A stretch of DNA of 64,000 nt, taken from the NCBI GenBank assembly GCA_037127915.1, contig JBAXXL010000003.1, positions 62,001 through 126,000 on the forward strand, read 5' to 3'. This document shows, piece after piece, positions 1 through 5,320 of this stretch. The notes beneath the pieces are model-generated. The model saw nothing but the letters and a program-made list of their open reading frames with translations. It was not told where the DNA came from and searched no databases. This DNA comes from JBAXXL01 sp037127915. Its GTDB lineage: Bacteria; Bacteroidota; Ignavibacteria; Kapaibacteriales; UBA2268. Numbering within the stretch: position 1 is the first letter of the stretch; each line of letters opens with the position of its first letter. A program made the translations under genes and the position numbers.

Positions 1-134
1 ATCTTTATGGTAAGTAATTCGACATCAGCAAGACTTATCTTAATATCACCTGCAATGACGATTCCTTTATCAAGCACTCTCTCGAGAATGTCAGCAAGCC
101 CTGTCGCGTTTATCGAATGGTTAGGTTCAGACAT
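1..134 (-). CDS. gvpJ: GvpJ-type gas vesicle protein (N-terminal part, runs off left edge)
   Basis: The first 44 codons are visible. They contain the GvpA/GvpJ family core: an alpha-helix LADILERVLDKGIVIAGDI followed by the beta-strand region IKISLADVELLTIK. The AGDI in place of the DAW of GvpA, and ADVELLTIK in place of VGIELLAIE, point to GvpJ, a minor shell or tip component, rather than to the main shell protein. The ATG lies 6-7 bases after a GAGGA ribosome site. It is the last visible gene of the gvp run, 20 bases after the preceding coiled-coil gene. The C-terminus is outside the window, so full length and exact subfamily (GvpJ, GvpM or GvpS) cannot be settled. Confidence 0.85.
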   Translation of the reverse strand, partial: MSEPNHSINATGLADILERVLDKGIVIAGDIKISLADVELLTIK

Positions 135-154
135 TTTTTTTCCTCATTTTTGTT

Positions 155-463
155 TTAATAATCTATTGACATTGTTTTAAATTCTTTTTCATTATCAGAG
201 CTGTTCTGATTACTTTCAGTATTACTAAAATTCTGTAGGACAACAGATTGTTCATCATAAAAATTCTGAATAACCTTCAACCGGCCATTGATTGTTTCAA
301 GCCTTAAAAGTATTCTTTTTTGTTCATTGCGCAATCTTGTTCTTTCTTTTTCGAGCATATAGAGTTTAAGAAAATCCGTATTTTTGTCGGGAATAGCGTT
401 TTTTTTGGCTGTCCCCATTGTTTTAAGACTTTGCAAACCCTTTATAGTAGATGGTTCTGGCAT
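155..463 (-). CDS. small coiled-coil protein of the gas vesicle operon
   Basis: A 102-residue protein starting MPEPSTIKGLQSLKTMG if the ATG at 463 is used. The frame is open back to an ATG at 520, which would overlap gvpN by 17 bases and add a poorly structured leader. Neither start has a clear ribosome site, so the start is uncertain. Residues about 30-75 are strongly charged with leucine spacing typical of a coiled coil (LYMLEKERTRLRNEQKRILL); the tail is Asn/Ser rich. It lies directly between gvpN and gvpJ, so a role in vesicle assembly is inferred from position only. I do not recognise a named family. Confidence 0.7.
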   Translation of the reverse strand: MPEPSTIKGLQSLKTMGTAKKNAIPDKNTDFLKLYMLEKERTRLRNEQKRILLRLETINGRLKVIQNFYDEQSVVLQNFSNTESNQNSSDNEKEFKTMSIDY

Positions 464-503
464 AATACATTCATTTATTAAGTGATTAGAATAATTTATT
501 TTC

Positions 504-1430
504 TTAGCAATTAATATCAATCAATTCATTGACAATTAATCTTACTTTTTCTTGATTGGTTTTTGAACCAACCCTGCTGGTTTCGGATGTAAGAATGTCT
601 TGGCAAATTAATCGAAACATTTCATTATTTTTTGAAGGTGTTGTACTTAATGTGGCTAATGTTTTAGCAATCATTATCGAACCACGAACAGTAGGATCAA
701 ATTCAGTTTTGCCCGATTCACGTAAGCCTCTTACAACCTTTACAATTTTCTCTGCATCTTCGAGCGTAAGGTCCGATTTTGCTCTAGTAATTTGTAATTC
801 AGTTTCATAGTCGAAATGATCTAGATCCATAGTTACCATTCTATCGCGTAAAGCATCTTGGGTACGGTTTACTCCTGCATACTCTTCCGGATTAGAAGTA
901 AAAATAGCGCAAAAATCAGGATGTACTTTCATATAATAATCTTCTTCTTTACCAGCAGATGTACTGAGCATCCGTTCTTGAAGAATAGGTAAAAGAATAT
1001 TATTTGCTTCGGCACGCGAACGTGTAAACTCATCGTAAATAAGCGTAAAACCATTTTTAACAGCAATAGTTAAACGATTATTTACCCATTTCTTTTCCAT
1101 ATCCTCTTCAAGTTTATGAACAGAATGGATAAATTTATCATCTAATTTTCTGAATCTATATCCCGATTCACTACCAACAAGATCAGATGTTTTGTATTCA
1201 GCGTCACCATGAATAATTACGACCGGCCGACCTATTTTACTTGCCAGATGCATAGCCACCGTGGTTTTTCCAGTACCCGAAGGTCCTCTAAAATGTACAG
1301 GAAATCCAGCCTTTATATATGTAAGACCTCTATTTGTAATATCTTTAATATATTCTGTCTCAACAAAATTTGCCATTCGGCGAGGTTCCAAAACGGTGTT
1401 TGTTTCATTATTCATTATTTTATTTTGCAT
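504..1430 (-). CDS. gvpN: GvpN, MoxR-type AAA+ ATPase of gas vesicle assembly
   Basis: A 308-residue AAA+ ATPase. Walker A is GPSGTGKT at residues 49-56, Walker B TLIYDE at 129-134, and the sensor-1 region TSNPEEYAGV at 178-187. The segment IHGDAEYKTSDLVG and the motif YDEFTRSRAEANN are characteristic of GvpN. GvpN proteins are essential or stimulating factors for gas vesicle growth and are thought to act on shell proteins in the cytoplasm. The ATG at 1430 is supported by AGAAGG about 8 bases upstream; a second ATG lies five codons further in. It follows a 59-aa coiled-coil gene by 23 bases and precedes another small coiled-coil gene and gvpJ. Confidence 0.93.
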   Translation of the reverse strand: MQNKIMNNETNTVLEPRRMANFVETEYIKDITNRGLTYIKAGFPVHFRGPSGTGKTTVAMHLASKIGRPVVIIHGDAEYKTSDLVGSESGYRFRKLDDKFIHSVHKLEEDMEKKWVNNRLTIAVKNGFTLIYDEFTRSRAEANNILLPILQERMLSTSAGKEEDYYMKVHPDFCAIFTSNPEEYAGVNRTQDALRDRMVTMDLDHFDYETELQITRAKSDLTLEDAEKIVKVVRGLRESGKTEFDPTVRGSIMIAKTLATLSTTPSKNNEMFRLICQDILTSETSRVGSKTNQEKVRLIVNELIDINC

Positions 1431-1453
1431 ATTCTTAACCTTCTTTTTTAAAA

Positions 1454-1633
1454 TTAAAACTCTTTTTTAGGCAATTGATTCATAGTACTTATCCAAATAT
1501 TCCTTGCCTCTTCAATATCTTGTTCGATTCTTTCTTTTTGTATGAAAAATTCTTTTTTGCGAGCGTTATGCTTTTCTAATGCTTCTAATCTTTTTACAAG
1601 ACTGTTCCTGATTTTATTCTCGTCTCTACCCAT
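1454..1633 (-). CDS. 59-aa coiled-coil protein in gas vesicle operon
   Basis: A complete short reading frame begins with ATG at 1633 and ends with TAA at 1454. It begins MGRDENKIRNSLVKRLEALE and ends NQLPKKEF. It is almost entirely charged and helical, with leucine/isoleucine spacing suggesting a coiled coil over residues 8-45. A GAGAAG sequence lies about 11 bases upstream of the ATG. It fills the gap between the zinc-finger gene (20 bases away) and gvpN (23 bases away) on the same strand, which argues that it is real. No family recognised; a link to vesicle assembly is inferred from position. Confidence 0.7.
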   Translation of the reverse strand: MGRDENKIRNSLVKRLEALEKHNARKKEFFIQKERIEQDIEEARNIWISTMNQLPKKEF

Positions 1634-1653
1634 TTTTTAGCACGCTTCTCAAT

Positions 1654-1968
1654 TTATTTACTAAAACCAATACCTTTGCAACGTGTACAAGGTAACCCAT
1701 CGCTCCATTTTCCTGTTCCATTACATTCACTACAAATTGTATCAGACACATATAAATTCGACCCTTTTCCATGGCAGACTATACAAGGAACTCTGGCTCC
1801 GAGTGGATTTTTACCACTCCCTGAACAATAAATACAAATAATTGAGGGTTCCTCAACTTCTATTTGTCCTAATCCTTTGCAAACCTGACAGCCTGAGATA
1901 GGAGAAAGTAATTCATAGGGATCTTTGCCCGTTCCATTACAATATACACAATCAATTAATTTTGTCAT
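1654..1968 (-). CDS. DnaJ-type zinc-finger protein (six CxxCxGxG motifs)
   Basis: The 104-residue product (from ATG at 1968) is essentially only six CxxCxGxG motifs: CVYCNGTG, CQVCKGLG, CIYCSGSG, CIVCHGKG, CSECNGTG and CTRCKGIG. In DnaJ, four such motifs bind two zinc ions and help hold unfolded protein; there is no J domain here. The frame is open to an ATG at 2031, but that leader would be translated through a 12-bp stem-loop (2000-2029), so I prefer the internal start. Position inside the gvp run suggests a chaperone-like or assembly role for the very hydrophobic vesicle shell proteins (inference). Confidence 0.8.
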   Translation of the reverse strand: MTKLIDCVYCNGTGKDPYELLSPISGCQVCKGLGQIEVEEPSIICIYCSGSGKNPLGARVPCIVCHGKGSNLYVSDTICSECNGTGKWSDGLPCTRCKGIGFSK

Positions 1969-1999
1969 AACTGTTAACAGAATAGATTTTGAAAATTGT

Positions 2000-2029
2000 G
2001 GAGCCACAGTAATAAAATACTGTGACTCC
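2000..2029 (-). promoter_or_regulatory. intra-operon stem-loop upstream of the zinc-finger gene
   Basis: GGAGCCACAGTA at 2000-2011 pairs with TACTGTGACTCC at 2018-2029 around a 6-base loop, giving a 12-bp stem with a single mismatch. On the minus strand it follows the stop of the 33-residue-repeat gene (2046) and precedes the preferred start of the zinc-finger gene (1968). Only a weak T-rich stretch follows, so it may be an RNA processing or stability element or a leaky terminator that lowers expression of the downstream assembly genes relative to the structural ones. Confidence 0.6.
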
Positions 2030-2045
2030 ATTAAATACCTAATTG

Positions 2046-3095
2046 TTATTTTATAGGGAAGTACATATTATCAATCTTTTGAGCTGTACCTACATCTAAT
2101 AATGTTTTTGCTACAAATCCCAATTTCATACGTGTTTCTCCCAATGGTTCTTCCATTTCAGAGATTTTTACACCTTTAGGATGCTTGTTGATATAATCCA
2201 AAACCTTCGCCTCAAGTGTCATTGGAACAACTGCTTTTGTTTCTACTATTGGAGCAACTGGAACTGGAGCTGGTGCTGGTGTTTCTTCTTTCTTTTCAAC
2301 TTTCTTGACTTCAACTTTTGCAACAGGTGCCAATCCGGTCAATCTAATTTGTGCAAGTATATTTTGCATTTTTTTCCAGGCGGCCGATCCTTCACCCCTG
2401 TCTTTTGAATAATCACCAATCAATTCAGCCATTGCTTTTTTGAGATTTTTCACATCAGTTTGGATTCCTTTCATCATGTGATTGAAATCTTTGAGCCTTT
2501 CCACTTCACCTTTCATAAGCATATTATGTGTATAAGTGAAGATTCTTAAAATCTCTTTGTTGATGTTTTTCATTAAAAGAGTAAACTCATTAAGTCTTTC
2601 AACTTCACTTTTTGCTAATAAATCATCGGTATATGTGAAAATATCCGTGATTTCTTCATTAATATTTTTCATAAGTTCAACAAACTGAGAAAGTCTATCA
2701 ACTTCGCTTTGTGTAAGCATATTATCTGTATAAGCAAAAATTTCTGATATTTTATCATTAATGCTTTTCATAAGTGAATCGAATTGGTCTAGTCTGGTTT
2801 CTTCGTCGTGATCAAGAGTTTCTCTCAATGCAACTGACATTTCTTTATGTTCTTTGATCATTTGCTTCATAAATAAATCAGATTCTTTCAATCTTTCCTT
2901 TTCATTTATTGCAAGATCTTTTTTCAAAGCCTTAGCATTAGCATTTAAAACGGCGGCCATTTCCAAATGGTCTTTGCGGAAACCGTCGAGGGTTTTCTGC
3001 ACATCGTTTACAAGTTCTTCGTTTTCTTTAAGCCGTTGTTTGAATTGAGCTACTATCTCTTCACTCAAGTTTTTCATTTCTGATGATAGTCCCAT
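2046..3095 (-). CDS. GvpC-like protein with six 33-residue repeats and C-terminal winged-helix-like domain
   Basis: A 349-residue protein. Residues 36-233 divide without gaps into six 33-residue repeats, starting at 36, 69, 102, 135, 168 and 201. Each begins with Leu and ends in Arg (KER, ETR, VDR, VER, VER, KDR). Repeats 3-5 share LxxFxxLMKxIN near the start and IFxYT in the middle. A degenerate seventh unit may occupy residues 3-35. Thirty-three residues is the repeat length of cyanobacterial GvpC, which wraps and stiffens the vesicle. A Pro/Ala/Val linker (about 260-290) leads to a compact C-terminal domain with YINKHPKGVKISEMEEPLG, resembling a winged helix. Homology to GvpC is inferred from period, helical character and location, not from overall sequence similarity. 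Confidence 0.75.
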   Translation of the reverse strand: MGLSSEMKNLSEEIVAQFKQRLKENEELVNDVQKTLDGFRKDHLEMAAVLNANAKALKKDLAINEKERLKESDLFMKQMIKEHKEMSVALRETLDHDEETRLDQFDSLMKSINDKISEIFAYTDNMLTQSEVDRLSQFVELMKNINEEITDIFTYTDDLLAKSEVERLNEFTLLMKNINKEILRIFTYTHNMLMKGEVERLKDFNHMMKGIQTDVKNLKKAMAELIGDYSKDRGEGSAAWKKMQNILAQIRLTGLAPVAKVEVKKVEKKEETPAPAPVPVAPIVETKAVVPMTLEAKVLDYINKHPKGVKISEMEEPLGETRMKLGFVAKTLLDVGTAQKIDNMYFPIK

Positions 3096-3117
3096 TTTCT
3101 TTCCTTTTTTGTTAAAT

Positions 3118-3723
3118 TTATTGAATTATTAGATCTTTAATCTTTTTTAAATCTTGATTCTGAATGTGGTCGCCTTTTTTTATTAAATCTTCAAGGCATT
3201 CCATCATTCTATTATGCATTTGATGAAAATCCAAAAAAGTCTTCATCACTGTATCTTTCCTAATCTCTTGTTGTTTTGCAATTTGAGAAAGTTGTTCTTT
3301 AACATTAGTGATTATTTTTACTCCGTCTGGCGAAGTTAAATCTTTCATATCGAGGATGCTGTTTTTTAGCGATTGGGTAGTTTCTTTTTGGGATTCAATA
3401 AATGCCAAAAATTGGGATTCTGCTTCTCTTTCCTTATCATCTAGAGTAGAAAGTATGCCCGACATCATAGTATTGTAATCTTTTTTACGTAATGAACCAT
3501 TTTTGGCAAGTGTTTCGCAAAGCTTTGAATTTAAAATATCCCGCTCCTTTTTGAGTTCTGTTATGGAATTATGGACATTGTCGAATAAGGAGTGGGATGA
3601 CTCTGATATATGCTCTGAGGCTTGAAAAGCTGTTTGAATTTTTTGAATCCGTGTCTCATAGGAACTTACTAGGTTATCAAAAAAACCATCAACATTTATT
3701 TCTTGTTGGTTATTCATTTTCAT
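3118..3723 (-). CDS. coiled-coil protein of the gas vesicle cluster
   Basis: A 201-residue, mostly helical and charged protein with no signal peptide. A central segment (LRKKDYNTMMSGIL, about residues 76-90) resembles the repeat core of the neighbouring 33-residue-repeat protein (LKDFNHMMKGI), so the two may be related shell-binding proteins. The ATG at 3723 and an ATG two codons later are both possible; neither has a clear ribosome site. It lies directly downstream of gvpA copy 1 and 22 bases upstream of the repeat protein, so it should be co-transcribed from the sigma-54 promoter at 4139-4154. The exact role is unknown. Confidence 0.75.
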   Translation of the reverse strand: MKMNNQQEINVDGFFDNLVSSYETRIQKIQTAFQASEHISESSHSLFDNVHNSITELKKERDILNSKLCETLAKNGSLRKKDYNTMMSGILSTLDDKEREAESQFLAFIESQKETTQSLKNSILDMKDLTSPDGVKIITNVKEQLSQIAKQQEIRKDTVMKTFLDFHQMHNRMMECLEDLIKKGDHIQNQDLKKIKDLIIQ

Positions 3724-3852
3724 ATTCTTTTACGGATTGGTTATATAAACTGATTATAAGATTTAAAAGCTATATTCTTGGTAAAACATGCGTTCATTGA
3801 TTAAAAATGAAAGGACACTTTAGCAAAAATACCTGCTTAATTGAAATGAGCC

Positions 3853-4059
3853 TTATGCGGCTTTTGCTGTTAAACCAATTGCTTCTGCATATTTTAGATA
3901 TGTTTCAACAGATGCAACAACTATTCTTGCTTCGATTGCGAGTAATTCGATACCAACTAATGATACTCTTACCCATGCATCAACTACGACACCTTTGTCT
4001 AGGATGCGGTCAATTACCTCTACGAGGCTTGATGACCCGATGGTTTTTTCTACTGCCAT
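3853..4059 (-). CDS. gvpA: GvpA, major gas vesicle shell protein (copy 1)
   Basis: A 68-residue protein with the complete GvpA pattern: SSSLVEVIDRILDKGVVVDA (helix 1), WVRVSLVGIELLAIEARIVVAS (beta hairpin and start of helix 2), then VETYLKYAEAIGL. GvpA polymerises into the rigid, gas-permeable, water-excluding wall of the vesicle. The product is identical to that of the second copy; the genes differ at one synonymous base (3874). The start follows a modest AGAGA ribosome site. It has its own sigma-54 promoter (4139-4154) and heads the run of gvp genes to its left, so it probably leads the operon while copy 2 supplies extra shell protein. Confidence 0.97.
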   Translation of the reverse strand: MAVEKTIGSSSLVEVIDRILDKGVVVDAWVRVSLVGIELLAIEARIVVASVETYLKYAEAIGLTAKAA

Positions 4060-4088
4060 TTTTGTAATCTCTTATATTTATTCTATAA

Positions 4089-4117
4089 AAACCGTTCTTT
4101 AAAATGAGGGACGGTTT
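4089..4117 (-). promoter_or_regulatory. leader hairpin in gvpA copy 1 mRNA
   Basis: AAACCGT (4089-4095) pairs with ACGGTTT (4111-4117), extended inward by G-U and C-G pairs. It lies between the predicted sigma-54 start point and the gvpA ATG, inside the 5' leader. An identical hairpin precedes copy 2. A 5' stem-loop in a highly expressed structural mRNA could stabilise the transcript (inference). Confidence 0.55.
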
Positions 4118-4138
4118 ACCTCGTTATATTTACTATAG

Positions 4139-4154
4139 GGCAAAGCCTGTGCCA
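4139..4154 (-). promoter_or_regulatory. sigma-54 (-24/-12) promoter of gvpA copy 1
   Basis: Read on the minus strand the site is TGGCACAGGCTTTGCC, which fits the sigma-54 consensus TGGCACRNNNNTTGCW except at the last base, with the required 10 bases between GG and GC. It lies about 80 bases upstream of the gvpA ATG and faces it. An AAA+ activator of the NtrC type is encoded immediately upstream of the second copy. Confidence 0.9.
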
Positions 4155-4292
4155 TGAAAATTTTAACGAAAATAATAAATATCAAGATTATCCTAATGAC
4201 CTTTAAAATGGCTAAATAATAAATGAAAATAATTTCTTGAAAATAATTTCAATCATAAAAGCACAGTAAATTATTATATAACAATAGAAATT

Positions 4293-4310
4293 TTCGCACA
4301 AGTGTGCGAA
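4293..4310. promoter_or_regulatory. 18-bp palindrome, candidate activator binding site (copy 1)
   Basis: TTCGCACA-AG-TGTGCGAA has perfect 8-bp arms around a 2-bp centre. It lies 138 bp upstream of the -24/-12 promoter, the usual distance for an enhancer bound by an NtrC-family activator. The same palindrome lies at the same distance from the second gvpA promoter although the DNA in between has diverged. Confidence 0.75.
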
Positions 4311-4316
4311 TACGGG

Positions 4317-4364
4317 CTACTCCTCGGACCTTTTTTTAAATGTAATATCATACTTCTTCCTTTT
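4317..4364 (-). pseudogene. remnant of the 3' end of the ntrC-type activator gene
   Basis: On the minus strand this stretch encodes QKRKKYDITFKKRSEE and a TAG stop. The last 16 codons of the intact activator gene at 5321-6715 read RKMKKYDITIKKGEDE and TAG. Position and frame match at the 1004-bp offset of the gvpA duplication. It is a by-product of the tandem duplication and cannot be a gene by itself. Confidence 0.85.
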
Positions 4365-4732
4365 TTGTACTTTTTCGTCATTATGATTATAGTAAAATCA
4401 GCTTAGCTATTAAGAAAAATAAAAAACAATATAATATCTTAATAAATTGCAAACATAGCAACCCACAAATATTTTTTGGATGTCTTGCAGAATATGAGCT
4501 CTATATTATTAAATATTATATTTTTGAAGGAATTATATCTGAACGCACAACGCTAATATCACTTATTGAAAATATCAAAATCAAATTCTAATCGGATAAA
4601 CCGATAGTCTTATCGGACTCGGGAATATCAGATATAATATTAAAACTCAAAAAATATTCTAGGATTTCCCTAAGATGATAATAGGAAAAAACCATTAAGA
4701 TTTAATTCTTGATGGCCAGTTATTTTCGTAGT
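4365..4732. other. gap between the two gvpA blocks, no gene recognised
   Basis: An AT-rich stretch of about 370 bp lying between the duplicated blocks. It contains an inverted repeat CCGATA-GTCT-TATCGG at 4601-4616, overlapping a second one (ATCGG-ATAAA-CCGAT at 4591-4605); on the minus strand this could weakly terminate the gvpA copy 2 transcript. A plus-strand frame is open to a TAA near 4590 but has no ATG, so I do not call it a gene. Confidence 0.5.
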
Positions 4733-4856
4733 TTTTTTGGGGGGTGGTTATAAAGACTAATATAAGATTAAAAAGCTATATTTTTGGTAAAACATGCGTT
4801 CATTAATAAAATGAAAGGACACTTTAGCAAAAATACCTGCTTGATTGAAATGAGCC

Positions 4857-5063
4857 TTATGCGGCTTTTGCTGTTAAGCCAATTGCTTCTGCATATTTTA
4901 GATATGTTTCAACAGATGCAACAACTATTCTTGCTTCGATTGCGAGTAATTCGATACCAACTAATGATACTCTTACCCATGCATCAACTACGACACCTTT
5001 GTCTAGGATGCGGTCAATTACCTCTACGAGGCTTGATGACCCGATGGTTTTTTCTACTGCCAT
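4857..5063 (-). CDS. gvpA: GvpA, major gas vesicle shell protein (copy 2)
   Basis: Encodes the same 68-residue GvpA as copy 1, with a single synonymous difference (GGC for GGT in the Gly codon near the C-terminus). The leader and promoter are also identical to copy 1, whereas DNA just beyond the promoter is strongly diverged. This points to gene conversion or strong selection on the expressed unit. It is the first gvp gene after the two-component regulator genes and has its own promoter at 5143-5158. With two expressed copies the cell could raise the ratio of shell protein to assembly proteins, as in other organisms with several gvpA copies. Confidence 0.97.
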   Translation of the reverse strand: MAVEKTIGSSSLVEVIDRILDKGVVVDAWVRVSLVGIELLAIEARIVVASVETYLKYAEAIGLTAKAA

Positions 5064-5092
5064 TTTTGTAATCTCTTATATTTATTCTATAA

Positions 5093-5121
5093 AAACCGTT
5101 CTTTAAAATGAGGGACGGTTT
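5093..5121 (-). promoter_or_regulatory. leader hairpin in gvpA copy 2 mRNA
   Basis: Same stem (AAACCGT with ACGGTTT) as in front of copy 1, at the constant 1004-bp offset, inside the predicted 5' leader. Confidence 0.55.
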
Positions 5122-5142
5122 ACCTCGTTATATTTACTATAG

Positions 5143-5158
5143 GGCAAAGCCTGTGCCA
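5143..5158 (-). promoter_or_regulatory. sigma-54 (-24/-12) promoter of gvpA copy 2
   Basis: The same TGGCACAGGCTTTGCC as at copy 1, facing gvpA copy 2 and about 80 bases from its ATG. GG and GC elements have the correct 10-base spacing. Confidence 0.9.
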
Positions 5159-5296
5159 TGAAAATTTTGAAGAAAATAATAAATACCGAGATTATCCTAA
5201 ATATTTATATTGCATTCTATTATAAATCTAAAATATTTTGACAAGAAATAATTATCACTAGAAAACATTGTAAATTTTTATAAATAAAATGAAATT

Positions 5297-5314
5297 TTCG
5301 CACAAGTGTGCGAA
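5297..5314. promoter_or_regulatory. 18-bp palindrome, candidate activator binding site (copy 2)
   Basis: TTCGCACA-AG-TGTGCGAA, 138 bp upstream of the second sigma-54 promoter and 6 bp after the stop codon of the activator gene. Because it follows a gene end it could be mistaken for a terminator, but it lacks a proper T run and is kept at copy 1, where no gene precedes it. Confidence 0.75.
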
Positions 5315-5320
5315 AACGGG

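Larger units (their letters stand above)
3727..4364 (-). repeat. tandem duplication unit 1 (gvpA block)
   Basis: This block matches 4733-5368. From 3807 to at least 4364 the offset between copies is exactly 1004 bp with no net insertion or deletion; the left end is looser with small indels. The unit carries a 3' flank, gvpA, a leader hairpin, a sigma-54 promoter, a 138-bp spacer, an 18-bp palindrome and the last codons of the adjacent activator gene. gvpA, leader and promoter are essentially identical, while the spacer is strongly diverged. Confidence 0.9.

Noticed and set aside
556..810. Plus-strand open frame opposite gvpN
   Set aside because: Antisense to a well-supported AAA+ gene, no homology-like features; such shadow frames recur opposite most genes here (for example 7555-8055, 15421-15894).
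3807..4067. Plus-strand open frames opposite both gvpA copies (also 4784-5071)
   Set aside because: They mirror gvpA codons and are duplicated only because gvpA is.
4376..4590. Plus-strand frame of about 70 codons without ATG between the gvpA blocks
   Set aside because: No start codon, no ribosome site and no recognisable family.
5297..5314. Palindrome as terminator of the activator gene
   Set aside because: Lacks a proper T run and is preserved at the same promoter distance in the duplicated copy, where no gene precedes it; activator site preferred.
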